NCBI RefSeq assembly: GCF_024343735.1
Contig: NZ_RJUE01000064.1
Location: 1-64,000 of the forward strand
Length of the DNA: 64,000 nucleotides
Source: Lacihabitans sp. CCS-44
Lineage (GTDB): Bacteria; Bacteroidota; Bacteroidia; Cytophagales; Spirosomataceae
Direction: 5' to 3'
Part shown: positions 8,660-17,965 of the stretch, in pieces
Numbering within the stretch: the first letter of the stretch is position 1
Layout: each line of letters begins with the position of its first letter
Position numbers and translations under genes: made by a program
The notes under the pieces: generated by a model
The model's database searches: none
What the model was told of the DNA's origin: nothing
What the model saw: only the letters and a program-made list of their open reading frames with translations

Positions 8660-10273
8660 ATGAGAATTCTATTGTTGTGCACAGCCTTACTAACTTATAT
8701 TCAAACGTTTGCCCAAAAAGTAGAAACACTAGGTGGTGCCGTAAATACAGAGTATAGCGAAATTCACCCGCTAATCGCCCCTGATGGTCAAACTTTGTAC
8801 TTTGTAAGGGTAAGCCACCCATCAAACAACTTTGGTAAAGATGGCAGTAACGATGTTTGGTTTTCTGATTTGATGAGCGATAAACGCTGGGCAGTGGCAC
8901 GCAAAATGGCTAATACGATAAACAAAGACAGATATAACGACTTGTTTAGTATAACACCCGACGGCAACACTGCCCTCATTCGTGGAGTATATACAAACGG
9001 AAGAAAAAGCGACGAAGTGGGGATTTCTATTAGTAAAAAGAAAGGCACTACTTGGCAGCAGCCTAACAAGTTGGATATACCCAAACTAGATGCTATGTGT
9101 AAAGGGCAATTCCTTACTGCATTTTTGAGCAATAGCGGGAAAGTGCTGATATTGGCATTTAGTGAGAAAAAAAACTCAAAGGAAGACGATCTTTATATAA
9201 GCATATTGGATAAATTAGGAAAATGGTCCAAACCAGAGAGCTTGGGTAATGACATAAATACTCCGAGCTCAGAAACTACTCCATTTTTGGCCGCAGATAA
9301 CAATACCCTTTATTTTTCCTCTGATAGAAAAAACGGAGAAGGTGGATTTGATATTTGGGTCAGTAAAAGGAAAGGAAAGTCTTGGACTGGATGGAATAAA
9401 CCCATAAACCTAGGTAAAGAAATAAATTCCGACAAAGATGAGATGTATTTTTCGATAGAAGCCTCAGGAGAATTTGGATACATGTCGAGCAAAAACAAGG
9501 CTGTTGGAAAGTCTGACTTGTTTAAGATTAGATTGAGGGAAGAAGCAAAAAAAGCTTCTGATGATGCAGCTTTGACGGCTTCAAAAAATATTGATACCAA
9601 AAAAGATACTGAAAAAAAAGAAGAAATTCCTATTCTTGCACCTACTCCAACCATATTGTTGAGCGGCGTAGTGAAAGACCAAAAGACAGGAAAACCAGCA
9701 GAAGCAAAAATAATATATGAAGACTTAGATAGTGGAGAAGAGCTTGGTGTAGCAGACTCCAATCCTCTTACAGGCGAATATAAAATTTCACTTCCATACG
9801 GAAACAGGTATGCGATAAGAGCAGAGGCTAAAGACTTCATACCTGTTTCAAAAAACATTGATTTGACCATCCAAGGGGCGTTTAAGGAAATAAAAGACCT
9901 CGATCTGTCAATAGCACCCATACAAACGGGTGTCACAGTCCAATTGTATAATATTTTCTTTAAATTTGGGCAAGCTACTCTTGAGCCTGAATCTTATTTC
10001 GAATTAGATCGCATGATAGCCGTTATGAGCCAAAATCCTACAATGGTTATTGAAGTACAAGGTCATACTGATAATGTAGGTTCTGCCGAAGCTAACCTCC
10101 GATTATCCCAACAAAGAGCGGATGCCGTTCGAGATTATTTTGTTCTTAAAAAAGTATCTTTGGATAGAGTAAAAAGTGTTGGTTTTGGTGAAGCCAAACC
10201 GATAGCCTCTAATGGAACCACCGAAGGACAAGCTAAAAACAGAAGGGTGGAGTTTGAAATTAAAAGAAAGTAA
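8660..10273 (+). CDS. PD40 / OmpA-family envelope protein
   Basis: Translation from the ATG at 8660 gives 537 residues starting with a good signal peptide (MRILLLCTALLTYIQTFAQ); a TTG 48 bases upstream would bury it. The first half holds several PD40 (WD40-like) blades, recognisable as IAPDGQTLYF, ITPDGNTALI, LAADNNTLYFSSDRK and a degenerate one near EMYFSIEASG. A carboxypeptidase-regulatory-like Ig domain follows (about 335-420). The C-terminal OmpA domain (about 425-537) has the peptidoglycan-binding region GHTDNVGSAEANLRLSQQRA and NRRVEF. The protein probably anchors the outer membrane to the wall. It differs from type IX secretion PorE-like proteins in lacking visible TPRs. The acyltransferase gene follows after 17 bases. 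Confidence 0.92.
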   Translation: MRILLLCTALLTYIQTFAQKVETLGGAVNTEYSEIHPLIAPDGQTLYFVRVSHPSNNFGKDGSNDVWFSDLMSDKRWAVARKMANTINKDRYNDLFSITPDGNTALIRGVYTNGRKSDEVGISISKKKGTTWQQPNKLDIPKLDAMCKGQFLTAFLSNSGKVLILAFSEKKNSKEDDLYISILDKLGKWSKPESLGNDINTPSSETTPFLAADNNTLYFSSDRKNGEGGFDIWVSKRKGKSWTGWNKPINLGKEINSDKDEMYFSIEASGEFGYMSSKNKAVGKSDLFKIRLREEAKKASDDAALTASKNIDTKKDTEKKEEIPILAPTPTILLSGVVKDQKTGKPAEAKIIYEDLDSGEELGVADSNPLTGEYKISLPYGNRYAIRAEAKDFIPVSKNIDLTIQGAFKEIKDLDLSIAPIQTGVTVQLYNIFFKFGQATLEPESYFELDRMIAVMSQNPTMVIEVQGHTDNVGSAEANLRLSQQRADAVRDYFVLKKVSLDRVKSVGFGEAKPIASNGTTEGQAKNRRVEFEIKRK

Positions 10274-10290
10274 GATTCTAAAAACCTTAA

Positions 10291-11352
10291 ATGAATAAAG
10301 AATTAAGTAGGAAGTTTACTGTAATATCTTTCCTATCAATGATTTTGGTAGTGGTGTTACATTCCAACAACATGGTTATAAACCTAAGTTCTGGCAATAT
10401 AATTGTGCCAAAAGGCTATAATTCATTCATCCAGGACTTCTTCACACAAGGTATAGCAAGAACTGCAGTCCCACTATTTTTTATAATTTCTGGCTATTTA
10501 TACTTTTTAAATATAAAAGGAACACGCTCCGAATTTAAAGCCAAAATCAGTAAAAGAACAAAGACAATTCTTATTCCTTATTTGATATGGTCAAGCTGGG
10601 GTCTTTTATTCTACACAGCTCTACAATTTCTTCCTATGTCTCAAAATTTTTTTACCAATGGGTTAATAAAAGATATGCGTATGGAAGAAATTCTTAAAAT
10701 TTTATTCTTAAATCCGCTACCTTTTCAACTCTGGTTTTTAAGAGATCTGATTATCTTAGTTGTTTTTTCGCCTTTGCTATTTTTTACCATAAAATACCTA
10801 AGAGAATTGGCCGTTTTTTTGGCATTTATTCCATGGATTTCCGGATATTTTTACGGATTCATCAACACGGATTCATTGTTGTTCTTTATGTTAGGCGGGT
10901 ATTTAGCTATTTTCGATAAGCTAATTTCATTCGATGTGAAAAAATATGCTTATTTGCTATTTCCATTCTGGATTTTACTTGTGATAATTAACAGTATTTT
11001 TCTCTTTCAAGGAATTAGTATCTTTGATTTTTGGATGTCATTCCTAAACAAAATCACACTTTTGGTAGGCGTAGTAGCGATTTGGACGATCTATGACAAA
11101 TTACGTGGCAAGATAAATATAACTAAACTTAACCCCATTTTTAGTTATTCCTTTTTTCTGTTTGCATTTCATGAACCTGTCCTTACCATGGCAAAAAAAG
11201 GTTTATTTTATATTTTAGGCAAAAACCAGCTTGTTTCCTTTTCTGTATATATTTTAGCTCCTCTTCTTACCATAGCATTAAGTTTATCGGTTGGATTTCT
11301 ATTAAAAAAATATACTCCAAAAATTTACAACATCGCTACCGGGGGAAGATAA
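10291..11352 (+). CDS. Acyltransferase 3 family membrane protein
   Basis: This is a 353-residue polytopic membrane protein of the acyltransferase-3 (OafA/YrhL-like) family. About ten hydrophobic segments are visible. The N-terminal block has the family His in VVVLHSNN and the segment RTAVPLFFIISGYL. The middle has LWFLRDLI, and the C-terminal region has FFLFAFHEPVL. Members O-acylate sugars, glycolipids or peptidoglycan on the outer face of the membrane; the substrate here cannot be inferred. It starts 17 bases after the PD40-OmpA gene and is probably cotranscribed, which hints at envelope modification. Confidence 0.88.
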   Translation: MNKELSRKFTVISFLSMILVVVLHSNNMVINLSSGNIIVPKGYNSFIQDFFTQGIARTAVPLFFIISGYLYFLNIKGTRSEFKAKISKRTKTILIPYLIWSSWGLLFYTALQFLPMSQNFFTNGLIKDMRMEEILKILFLNPLPFQLWFLRDLIILVVFSPLLFFTIKYLRELAVFLAFIPWISGYFYGFINTDSLLFFMLGGYLAIFDKLISFDVKKYAYLLFPFWILLVIINSIFLFQGISIFDFWMSFLNKITLLVGVVAIWTIYDKLRGKINITKLNPIFSYSFFLFAFHEPVLTMAKKGLFYILGKNQLVSFSVYILAPLLTIALSLSVGFLLKKYTPKIYNIATGGR

Positions 11353-11651
11353 AAATTAACATCAATTGCAAAATTGAGCTGAATGGAACGAATTGTGAAG
11401 GTGATCGCAAATAGTTCAAATTGAGTAATTGTGCTGTTTACCCAGGAAAACAATAAAAAAACACGATTCTTTTCTTTCAAACTTATCAGCTCCTGCTCGT
11501 AGGGTACTGCGAAGTAACAGCATTAGAGATTAATAAAAGGTATCGATATGTATAGAAAAAAAATGACTCGATGTATGTCATAAAATAGGGCCACTATCTA
11601 TCCCTATTTTTGTGAAAGAGCTTATCAAATTCGAACAAAATTTTAGGACAT
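11353..11651. other. Gene-free stretch
   Basis: Convergent intergenic region between the acyltransferase and SlyD genes. It shows no credible coding frame, tRNA-like fold or repeat, and reads as decayed or non-functional sequence. Confidence 0.5.
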
Positions 11652-11680
11652 AAAAAAGGCCAGCTTTGTAAAAGCCAGCC
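11652..11680 (-). terminator. Terminator of the SlyD-type isomerase gene
   Basis: On the minus strand a hairpin (11658-11680) has a 5-bp inner stem, a CA/CA internal loop and a 3-bp outer GGC/GCC stem. It is followed by six Ts. Confidence 0.6.
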
Positions 11681-11700
11681 AAGTATTTAATAGCTATTTC

Positions 11701-12216
11701 TTAGTGCTGAACTCCACCCTCTCCATGAACATGTCCATGGTCAAGTTCTTCTTGAGAAGCGTCTCTTAATCCAATAACCTTGCCCTCAAATTTTAACGTT
11801 TTACCCGTCAACGGATGATTAAAATCCACCTGTACGATATCACCTTCCACCGCATATATTCTACCTGTGATTTGGCTTCCATCATCATTTGTAAAAGGGA
11901 CAAAATTGCCAATCTCTAACAAATCAGAAGGAATTTCACCATTCTCTATTTTAAACATATCCAAAGGAAAATCTGCCACATCATCTTCCGAGAAATCGCC
12001 AAAACCTTCCTGTGGCCCAAGTTCAAAATCAAACTCATCGCCTACTTTTAATCCGGCCATTTTGGTTTCAAAGTCAACTGGCAAGCCACTATGGCCAGCC
12101 AAATACACCATGGGTTGATCTTCACCCACCACTTCTACTATTTCGTAATCATCTTCTTGGCTTTGTATATACAATTCATATGTAATCGTAACTACTTTTT
12201 TTTCAGATATTTGCAT
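11701..12216 (-). CDS. SlyD-like FKBP-type peptidyl-prolyl isomerase
   Basis: This 171-residue cytosolic protein (no signal peptide) fits the SlyD family. An FKBP half is split by an inserted chaperone (IF) domain. The order seen is VTITYELY (strand 1), AGHSGLPVDFETKMAGLKVGD, the IF domain with QEGFGDF and PLDMF, and the return segment VDFNHPLTGKTL. The C-terminus is short and His-rich (DHGHVHGEG), a reduced form of the metal-binding tail of E. coli SlyD. It likely combines proline isomerase, chaperone and possibly nickel-handling roles. It is monocistronic with its own terminator. Confidence 0.93.
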   Translation of the reverse strand: MQISEKKVVTITYELYIQSQEDDYEIVEVVGEDQPMVYLAGHSGLPVDFETKMAGLKVGDEFDFELGPQEGFGDFSEDDVADFPLDMFKIENGEIPSDLLEIGNFVPFTNDDGSQITGRIYAVEGDIVQVDFNHPLTGKTLKFEGKVIGLRDASQEELDHGHVHGEGGVQH

Positions 12217-12339
12217 TTTATTTTTGATTTTTTAAAAGTAGATAAAAATAAGGATTTTAAAGATGAAGCTCTCCACCGATAAAGAATATTAAGCTACCTT
12301 TGTGCTTTGAAATTTTACAGCAAAACTACGAATAAATTT

Positions 12340-14538
12340 ATGTCAAAAAATTATTTAGGCCTTTTAATGCTCTTCTTATTCGTTTCAGAAAGTTTTGCCC
12401 AGAAAAAAAATAACGATTACAATTACTACATAAAAAAAGTAGATACCAAAATAAAAATTGACGGAAAGTCAGATGATACAGCCTGGGCAAATGCTCAAAT
12501 AGCAACCGATTTTTTTCAAGTTTTGCCGATGGACACGAGCAAAGCAAAAGTTAAAACCGACGTGAAGTTTTGCTACGACGACAAGAATCTATATGTTTTA
12601 TTTATCAACTACAATTATATAAAAGGCTCAAACATTGTAGAGTCTATGAAGCGAGACTGGAATTTTGGAAAAAACGACAATGACCTGCTTTTTATTGACA
12701 CTTTCAATGACCTCACCACAGGTTTCTCGTTTGGCTCAAATGCCCGCGGGGGACAGTGGGATGGCCTAATGTCAGGTGGATCGGGCATGAATTTAAGTTG
12801 GGATAACAAATGGCAATCAGAGGTAGATTTTGACGAAAACCAATGGACTTGGGAAGCCGCCATTCCTTTTAAGACCTTGAGATATAAAGAAAATACGACA
12901 GTGTGGGGTATAAACTTCAGTCGATTAGACCTAAAAACTACAGAAAAGTCTTCTTGGACACCTATTCCTAGGCAGTTCCCTACTGCCTCTTTGGCATTTA
13001 CAGGTAATTTGGTTTGGGACACGCCTCCCCCATCGCCTGGTGCAAACATCAGTGTGATTCCGTTTATAACGACTGGGGTCAACAAAAACCATGAAGCCAA
13101 AACGAATCCCAAAGGCGAATTTGGAGCAGGATTTGATGCTAAGTTTGGGCTGACTTCCTCACTGAATCTCGACCTAACGGTACTGCCCGATTTCTCTCAA
13201 GTAGAAGTGGATGTACAACAAACTAACCTTGACCGCTTCGAGTTGTTTTTCCCTGAAAGAAGACAATTTTTCATAGAAAATGGAGACATTTTTAACAATT
13301 TTGGTTCAGCCAGTTTACGTCCTTTTTTCTCAAGAAGAGTAGGCCTAGACGCTCCGATATATTATGGTTCTAAAGTATCAGGGAAGTTGAATGACAACTG
13401 GAGAATTGGCGGAATGAACATGCTCACAGGCAAAAATTCTGATGGTGTGGCAGGCTCCAATTACACAGTATTGTCTACGCAAAGAAAAATTTTCAAGAGG
13501 TCATATATAGGTGCTATTTACGTAGATAGAGAAACTACTCTACGAAAGAATCATGACTCAACAAATAAATTGGCGGATTTCAACAGAACTTTTGGCTTAG
13601 AATATTATCTGGCCTCAGCAGACAATAAGTGGTTAGGAAAAGCATTTATGTTTAAGACATTTTCGCCAGAAATAAAAGGTCAGAATAATGTAACTTCGCT
13701 TACAGTCTCAAGAACGACAAAGAAATTAATATTATCTGGCACAATGGAAACGGTTGACACAGATGTAAAAGCCAATGAAGTGGGATATGTTAGACGTAAC
13801 AACTACATACACTTACGACCTGAGGCCTCTTATCTGTTCTTCCCGAAAGGCGGTAAAGTACTGTCTCATGGTCCTAGCATAATGTTATCGTTTTATCTGT
13901 CGAAGGCACAAATAGATATGAATGAAAATACCAATGTGATTTTCTATAAATTCAATATGAGAACACAGGCAACTTTTACAGTTTGGAGAGCTACCGATTA
14001 TGTAAAACTAACAGGTAATTTTGACCCAACAGGATACAAAAAACAATATTTGAGTTCAGGCCAAGAACATGACTGGAAATCTTGGGGAACCATGTTTACC
14101 TCTAAACCACAATCCGTTTTTACCTATGGATTTGAGACCAGATACGGAGGTTATTATGCTGATGGAAAACGACTTAGACTCGACACCGAAGTAGCCTATA
14201 GATTTCAACCTTATGTTTCTATTGCACTTAAAAGCAATTTTAACAAGCTGACCTTTGAACAAGACAGACGCCTGCCAGAAGCATTAAAAAAGACCACCCA
14301 CAATCTCTGGCTTTTAGGGCCAAGATTAGACGTAACTTTATCTAACAAGATGTTTTTTACCAATTTTATGCAGTATAACAACCAAACGAATAACTTCAAC
14401 ATAAACACAAGGTTTCAATGGCGTTATAGCCCAGCCTCTGACCTTTATTTGGTTTATACTGACAATTATTTTGCAGATACTTTTGCACCAAAAAACAGGG
14501 CTATCGTATTGAAATTTACTTATTGGTGGAATGTGTAG
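12340..14538 (+). CDS. DUF5916 outer-membrane-associated protein with CBM9-like N-terminus
   Basis: From the ATG at 12340 this is a 732-residue exported protein (signal peptide ending ESFAQ). A TTG 33 bases upstream is rejected as it precedes the signal. Residues about 25-230 form a CBM9-like domain (IKIDGKSDDTAWANA, then DTFNDLTTGFSFGSN). The remaining 500 residues are the DUF5916 region, starting near VDVQQTNLDRFELFFPERRQFF and rich in alternating aromatic and polar strands. It ends in an aromatic (KFTYWWNV) like outer-membrane beta barrels. Such proteins are common in Bacteroidota and their function is not established. The aromatic C-terminus supports an outer-membrane location. Confidence 0.9.
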   Translation: MSKNYLGLLMLFLFVSESFAQKKNNDYNYYIKKVDTKIKIDGKSDDTAWANAQIATDFFQVLPMDTSKAKVKTDVKFCYDDKNLYVLFINYNYIKGSNIVESMKRDWNFGKNDNDLLFIDTFNDLTTGFSFGSNARGGQWDGLMSGGSGMNLSWDNKWQSEVDFDENQWTWEAAIPFKTLRYKENTTVWGINFSRLDLKTTEKSSWTPIPRQFPTASLAFTGNLVWDTPPPSPGANISVIPFITTGVNKNHEAKTNPKGEFGAGFDAKFGLTSSLNLDLTVLPDFSQVEVDVQQTNLDRFELFFPERRQFFIENGDIFNNFGSASLRPFFSRRVGLDAPIYYGSKVSGKLNDNWRIGGMNMLTGKNSDGVAGSNYTVLSTQRKIFKRSYIGAIYVDRETTLRKNHDSTNKLADFNRTFGLEYYLASADNKWLGKAFMFKTFSPEIKGQNNVTSLTVSRTTKKLILSGTMETVDTDVKANEVGYVRRNNYIHLRPEASYLFFPKGGKVLSHGPSIMLSFYLSKAQIDMNENTNVIFYKFNMRTQATFTVWRATDYVKLTGNFDPTGYKKQYLSSGQEHDWKSWGTMFTSKPQSVFTYGFETRYGGYYADGKRLRLDTEVAYRFQPYVSIALKSNFNKLTFEQDRRLPEALKKTTHNLWLLGPRLDVTLSNKMFFTNFMQYNNQTNNFNINTRFQWRYSPASDLYLVYTDNYFADTFAPKNRAIVLKFTYWWNV

Positions 14539-14552
14539 TTGGTTAATTCTCG

Positions 14553-14573
14553 CCCTGAGCGAAGTCGAAGGGG
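14553..14573. repeat. REP-like palindrome
   Basis: A 21-base imperfect palindrome of the form ccctgagc...gtcgaaggg lies just after the DUF5916 stop. I recognise this motif as a dispersed intergenic repeat in many bacterial genomes. It is flanked by direct repeats of ggttaatt. Confidence 0.5.
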
Positions 14574-14747
14574 GTTAATTGGTTCAAAATAAGCTTAAAT
14601 CTTTAAGTGAAAACCAAATTGTTGTTAAAAAAGGTACTCGCTATTTAAGAATCAAATTTTTTTTTAACGACAATTTCTTTAAAGTTCAATGGCTTAATTC
14701 CGGCTTCTTTTAGATTTTTCAGTAAATTGCTTTATAAAACCTCAATC

Positions 14748-16013
14748 ATGGATAAAAGGCAATTCTTGAAAACTATTGGACTGTCGGCACTTTCTTCGCC
14801 GGTTTTTAGTAAATCTTTTCATTCTCTATTGAAAGAAAAAGAGCATCTTTCAGCTGAAGAATTAGCCCAAGATGAAGCCTTTTGGAAAAAAATCAGAGGT
14901 GACTATAAACTTAATCCTTCATTTATCAATCTCGAAAATGGTTATTACTGCATAAGTCCGACACCAATCAAGAATGCTTTTCTGAAAAACATTGAGGAAG
15001 TAAACATGCTCGGCTCCTACTACATGCGTAAGATGAGATTTCCGGATAATGAAAAAGTCAGAACCAAACTAGCCGAAGCAGCAGGATGTGCATACGAAGA
15101 AATAATAGTAACCCGAAACACCACTGAATCAATTGATACGGTTGTGTCAGGCTATGACTGGAAGCCTGGAGATGAGTCTATTATGGCTGAACAGGACTAT
15201 CCTTATATGATTCAGCACTTTGAACTAATGGCTCAGAGATATGGCATGACCAACAGGATTTTGTCTGTGCCTATGCACCCAAATAACGATGATGAAATCG
15301 TGAAAATGTATGAGTCGGCCATTACACCGAAAACTCGCCTTTTGATGGTGAGCCATATCATTAATATTACTGGACAAATACTTCCAATCAGAAAAATATG
15401 TGACATGGCCCACAGCCGCGGCGTAGATGTGGTAGTAGATGGAGCCCATGCATTTGGTCAGTTTGAGTACAAAATCTCTGATCTCAACTGCGACTATTAT
15501 GGCACCAGCCTCCACAAATGGCTCTCAGCACCTCTTGGAGCCGGTTTTCTATATATCAAGAAAGATAAAATTAAAAACCTGTGGGCGTTATTTGCCGATA
15601 ATGGATACCCGCAGGACGATATTCGGAGGGTGGTGCACACAGGTACTCCAGCAGTACATACCGAAATCAGCATCATGAATGCTCTTGATTATCTGAACTT
15701 TATTGGCATAAAACGCAAAGAGGCTCGCCTGAAATTCATCAGAAATTATTGGATGGAACGCCTCAATGATGTGCCTAACGTAACGATAAATACTCCAAAT
15801 GATAACACAAGAGCTTGTGGGATTGGAAATGTAGGGTTAAAAAACATGACGCCTACTGAAATGGCCGAAAAATTATTGGCCAATCATAAAATATGGACAG
15901 TTGGAATAGAAGGCCAAAGTGTATTCGGATGCAGAATTACACCAAATATTTATACCAGCACAGCCGAATTGGATGCTTTTGTGGCGGCTGTGAAAAGCTT
16001 GGCGAAGATATAG
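14748..16013 (+). CDS. Aminotransferase class V-fold PLP enzyme, exported
   Basis: This is a 421-residue fold-type I PLP enzyme of the class V aminotransferase / isopenicillin-N-epimerase-like group. The N-terminus DKRQFLKTIGLSALSS resembles a twin-arginine signal with Lys-Arg instead of Arg-Arg, so export after cytosolic cofactor loading is plausible. The PLP site shows TRNTTESID, the Asp of VVVDGAHAFGQ and the Schiff-base Lys in SLHKWLSAPLGAG. C-terminal residues cover the small domain. The substrate is unknown; relatives act on cysteine-like or modified amino acids. The ATG at 14748 is preferred to an in-frame TTG 21 bases earlier. The gene stands apart from its neighbours. Confidence 0.9.
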   Translation: MDKRQFLKTIGLSALSSPVFSKSFHSLLKEKEHLSAEELAQDEAFWKKIRGDYKLNPSFINLENGYYCISPTPIKNAFLKNIEEVNMLGSYYMRKMRFPDNEKVRTKLAEAAGCAYEEIIVTRNTTESIDTVVSGYDWKPGDESIMAEQDYPYMIQHFELMAQRYGMTNRILSVPMHPNNDDEIVKMYESAITPKTRLLMVSHIINITGQILPIRKICDMAHSRGVDVVVDGAHAFGQFEYKISDLNCDYYGTSLHKWLSAPLGAGFLYIKKDKIKNLWALFADNGYPQDDIRRVVHTGTPAVHTEISIMNALDYLNFIGIKRKEARLKFIRNYWMERLNDVPNVTINTPNDNTRACGIGNVGLKNMTPTEMAEKLLANHKIWTVGIEGQSVFGCRITPNIYTSTAELDAFVAAVKSLAKI

Positions 16014-16079
16014 TTTTGAGGATTAAGACAACAATTGTATATCTAAAAACGTATTAAAGATTAACCTAAATTAAAACAA

Positions 16080-16577
16080 ATGAATTCTCCCTTCGCCAAT
16101 CGTTTTTTGTTAATCGTTTTCATTCCCACTTTTTTCTTCATCGGCATAAATGCTGCGGCACAATCAAAAAAAGATATCAAAAACAATAAGGTTAAGGCTA
16201 TTACTGAGACAGTTACGAAAGAAGGAAAACCGATAAAGGATGCATTTCTGAAATACGACAAAAATGGCAATATCTTAGAAGAAATAAACTTTGACAACAA
16301 CGGAAAAATAAAAGAAAGAACAGTATATAAATATAACAACATCAACGAGAAAAGTGAGAAAGTAAGTTATGACACCAACGGTAAACAAATAGCCAAAGAA
16401 ACCTACAAGTATAACTCCGACGAGGAAAAATCCGAAGAAAATATTTATAACGGCAATAACATTTTAGTAAGCAGGTCCGTATATACTTTCAACGGCAAGG
16501 GTTTGAGAAAAGAGAAAAAGACTTTCGATGCCAAAGGCAACTTGATCCAGACCAAAACATACCAATATGAATACTGA
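16080..16577 (+). CDS. Exported YD-repeat-like small protein
   Basis: This 165-residue protein has a signal peptide (residues 1-28, ending NAAAQ). Five or so imperfect repeats follow of the form F/YDxNGxxxxExxYKYN (for example YDKNGNILEE, YDTNGKQIAKETYKYN, FDAKGNLIQTKTYQYEY). These resemble the YD/RHS-type or antitoxin-YwqK-type beta repeats of cell-surface proteins. No catalytic residue is visible. It overlaps the start of the polyphosphate polymerase gene by 11 bases, so it is very likely the first gene of a four-gene operon and may be the envelope component of whatever that operon does. No precise function can be given. Confidence 0.8.
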   Translation: MNSPFANRFLLIVFIPTFFFIGINAAAQSKKDIKNNKVKAITETVTKEGKPIKDAFLKYDKNGNILEEINFDNNGKIKERTVYKYNNINEKSEKVSYDTNGKQIAKETYKYNSDEEKSEENIYNGNNILVSRSVYTFNGKGLRKEKKTFDAKGNLIQTKTYQYEY

Positions 16578-17364
16578 AAGTCTGCTTGACAAAATAAATG
16601 AGGAAGCTTGGCTCTTTGAGAAGATTACGCTGGACCAAATGGACAGCGTAAAACTCATGGACAGAATGGACGTTAAGTACCTGATTCCCTTAAACTTACT
16701 TCCGAATGTACTTCAAGAAGCTCGGCCATTCTACAAGCTTCTAGAAATAAACAATGAACGTCTTTGCTCTTACGAAACACTGTATTACGACACCGAAGAT
16801 TACCAACTTTATCACTCGCATCAGTCAGGACGACTCAACAGATACAAGGTGAGATTCAGAAACTATGTGGGTTCTAACCTTTCTTTTTTTGAAATAAAAC
16901 ATAAAAACAATAAAGGCCGAACACTGAAAACGAGAATAAAACAACCCAATACTTTTGAGGAAGTTTTAAATAAAGAAAAAGCAGATTTCTTAGAAAAAAC
17001 CACGCCACTGTCGGCCAATGAGCTCAAAGGAAACCTTATGGTAAACTATAAAAGGATGACCTTGGTAAACAAAACTTCGAAAGAAAGACTGACCATGGAC
17101 TTGGATTTGACTTTCATAAAAGACCAAAACGAGGTAGTTTACAACCAATTGGTAGTGGCTGAAGTGAAGCAAGAAAGGCTGGGATCGTCACCAATTATCG
17201 ACATTTTCAAAAAATATCATTTACGCTCAGGGTCTATTAGCAAATATTGCCTTGGTGTAATGAGCACAGACCAAGAAGTGAAACATAACCGATTTAAAAC
17301 CAAATTTTTACATCTAAAAAAAATAATAACCCAATATGATTCTTTTGCAAGAGCTAGTATCTGA
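16567..17364 (+). CDS. VTC-domain polyphosphate polymerase-like protein
   Basis: This 265-residue cytosolic protein is a VTC domain of the CYTH-like tunnel fold. In yeast Vtc4 this domain makes polyphosphate from ATP. The Lys/Arg/Glu pattern expected to line the tunnel is visible: DRMDVKYLIP near the N-terminus, RYKVRFRNY, FEIKHKNNKGRTLKTR, a central MTLVNK..RLTMDLDLTF strand pair, and VVAEVKQER near the end (the Glu/Lys metal site). The last residues overlap the next gene by 29 bases. Linkage to DUF4956 is a recurrent pairing in bacteria. Polymerase activity is inferred from the fold and residue pattern only. Confidence 0.9.
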   Translation: MNTESLLDKINEEAWLFEKITLDQMDSVKLMDRMDVKYLIPLNLLPNVLQEARPFYKLLEINNERLCSYETLYYDTEDYQLYHSHQSGRLNRYKVRFRNYVGSNLSFFEIKHKNNKGRTLKTRIKQPNTFEEVLNKEKADFLEKTTPLSANELKGNLMVNYKRMTLVNKTSKERLTMDLDLTFIKDQNEVVYNQLVVAEVKQERLGSSPIIDIFKKYHLRSGSISKYCLGVMSTDQEVKHNRFKTKFLHLKKIITQYDSFARASI

Positions 17365-17953
17365 CACCGAAACATTCCAATGGTTTGACAAGGTCTCCTT
17401 CAAATTTTTATCGCGTTTTTTGGTTGATATAGTGGCAGTATTTATCCTAGTTAGGTTCATTTATTTCCGCCATTATCGCCGAACTGACCTATTTCTAACC
17501 TTTTTCGGCTTCAACATCATCATTTTCTTGATAACCTACCTGCTCAACAAAGTAGAGATGAGCATGGGGGCGGCATTCGGACTCTTTGCAGTATTTTCGA
17601 TGTTGAGGTACCGTACCGAAAACATATCGGCTAAAGACATGACCTACCTGTTTTTCTCCATTGCCCTGGGCCTCATAACGGCCATTAGTAAAGGTTCTTG
17701 GGACGACCTCGGCATCATGTGTTTAATACTGCTGGGCCTAACGGCTTTACTTGAAGGAGGCTGGTTGATGAAAAAAGAGAATACCAAAATCATAACTTAT
17801 GATAAAATTCAGCTTATTACTCCTGAGAGAAGAGAAGAACTTTTGCTAGATTTGAAACAAAGAACTGGCTTAAACATACACAGAGTTAATATACAGGAGA
17901 TTGATTTTCTGAAAGATGCCACACAGATTACCATTTTTTACTACGAAAATTAA
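17336..17953 (+). CDS. DUF4956 membrane protein
   Basis: This 205-residue protein has four to five membrane segments (about 27-47, 53-75, 80-95, 103-122 and 127-147). A cytosolic C-terminal domain of about 55 residues follows (ITPERREELLLDLKQRTGLNIHRVNIQEIDF). The signature MSMGAAFGLFAVFSMLRYRTE identifies DUF4956. In many genomes DUF4956 sits next to VTC polymerases, and by analogy with eukaryotic VTC complexes it could be the membrane channel or anchor for the growing polyphosphate chain. That role is inference. The start codon lies inside the polymerase gene, implying translational coupling. Confidence 0.9.
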   Translation: MILLQELVSDTETFQWFDKVSFKFLSRFLVDIVAVFILVRFIYFRHYRRTDLFLTFFGFNIIIFLITYLLNKVEMSMGAAFGLFAVFSMLRYRTENISAKDMTYLFFSIALGLITAISKGSWDDLGIMCLILLGLTALLEGGWLMKKENTKIITYDKIQLITPERREELLLDLKQRTGLNIHRVNIQEIDFLKDATQITIFYYEN

Positions 17954-17965
17954 AAACGCTTAAGA

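Noticed and set aside
9310-9936. 208-residue open frame antisense to the PD40-OmpA gene
   Set aside because: It is wholly inside a convincing gene on the other strand, has no family motifs and Ser/Phe-rich composition typical of antisense shadows.
12615-13112. 165-residue open frame antisense to the DUF5916 gene
   Set aside because: Shadow of the real gene; no signal, motif or regulatory context.
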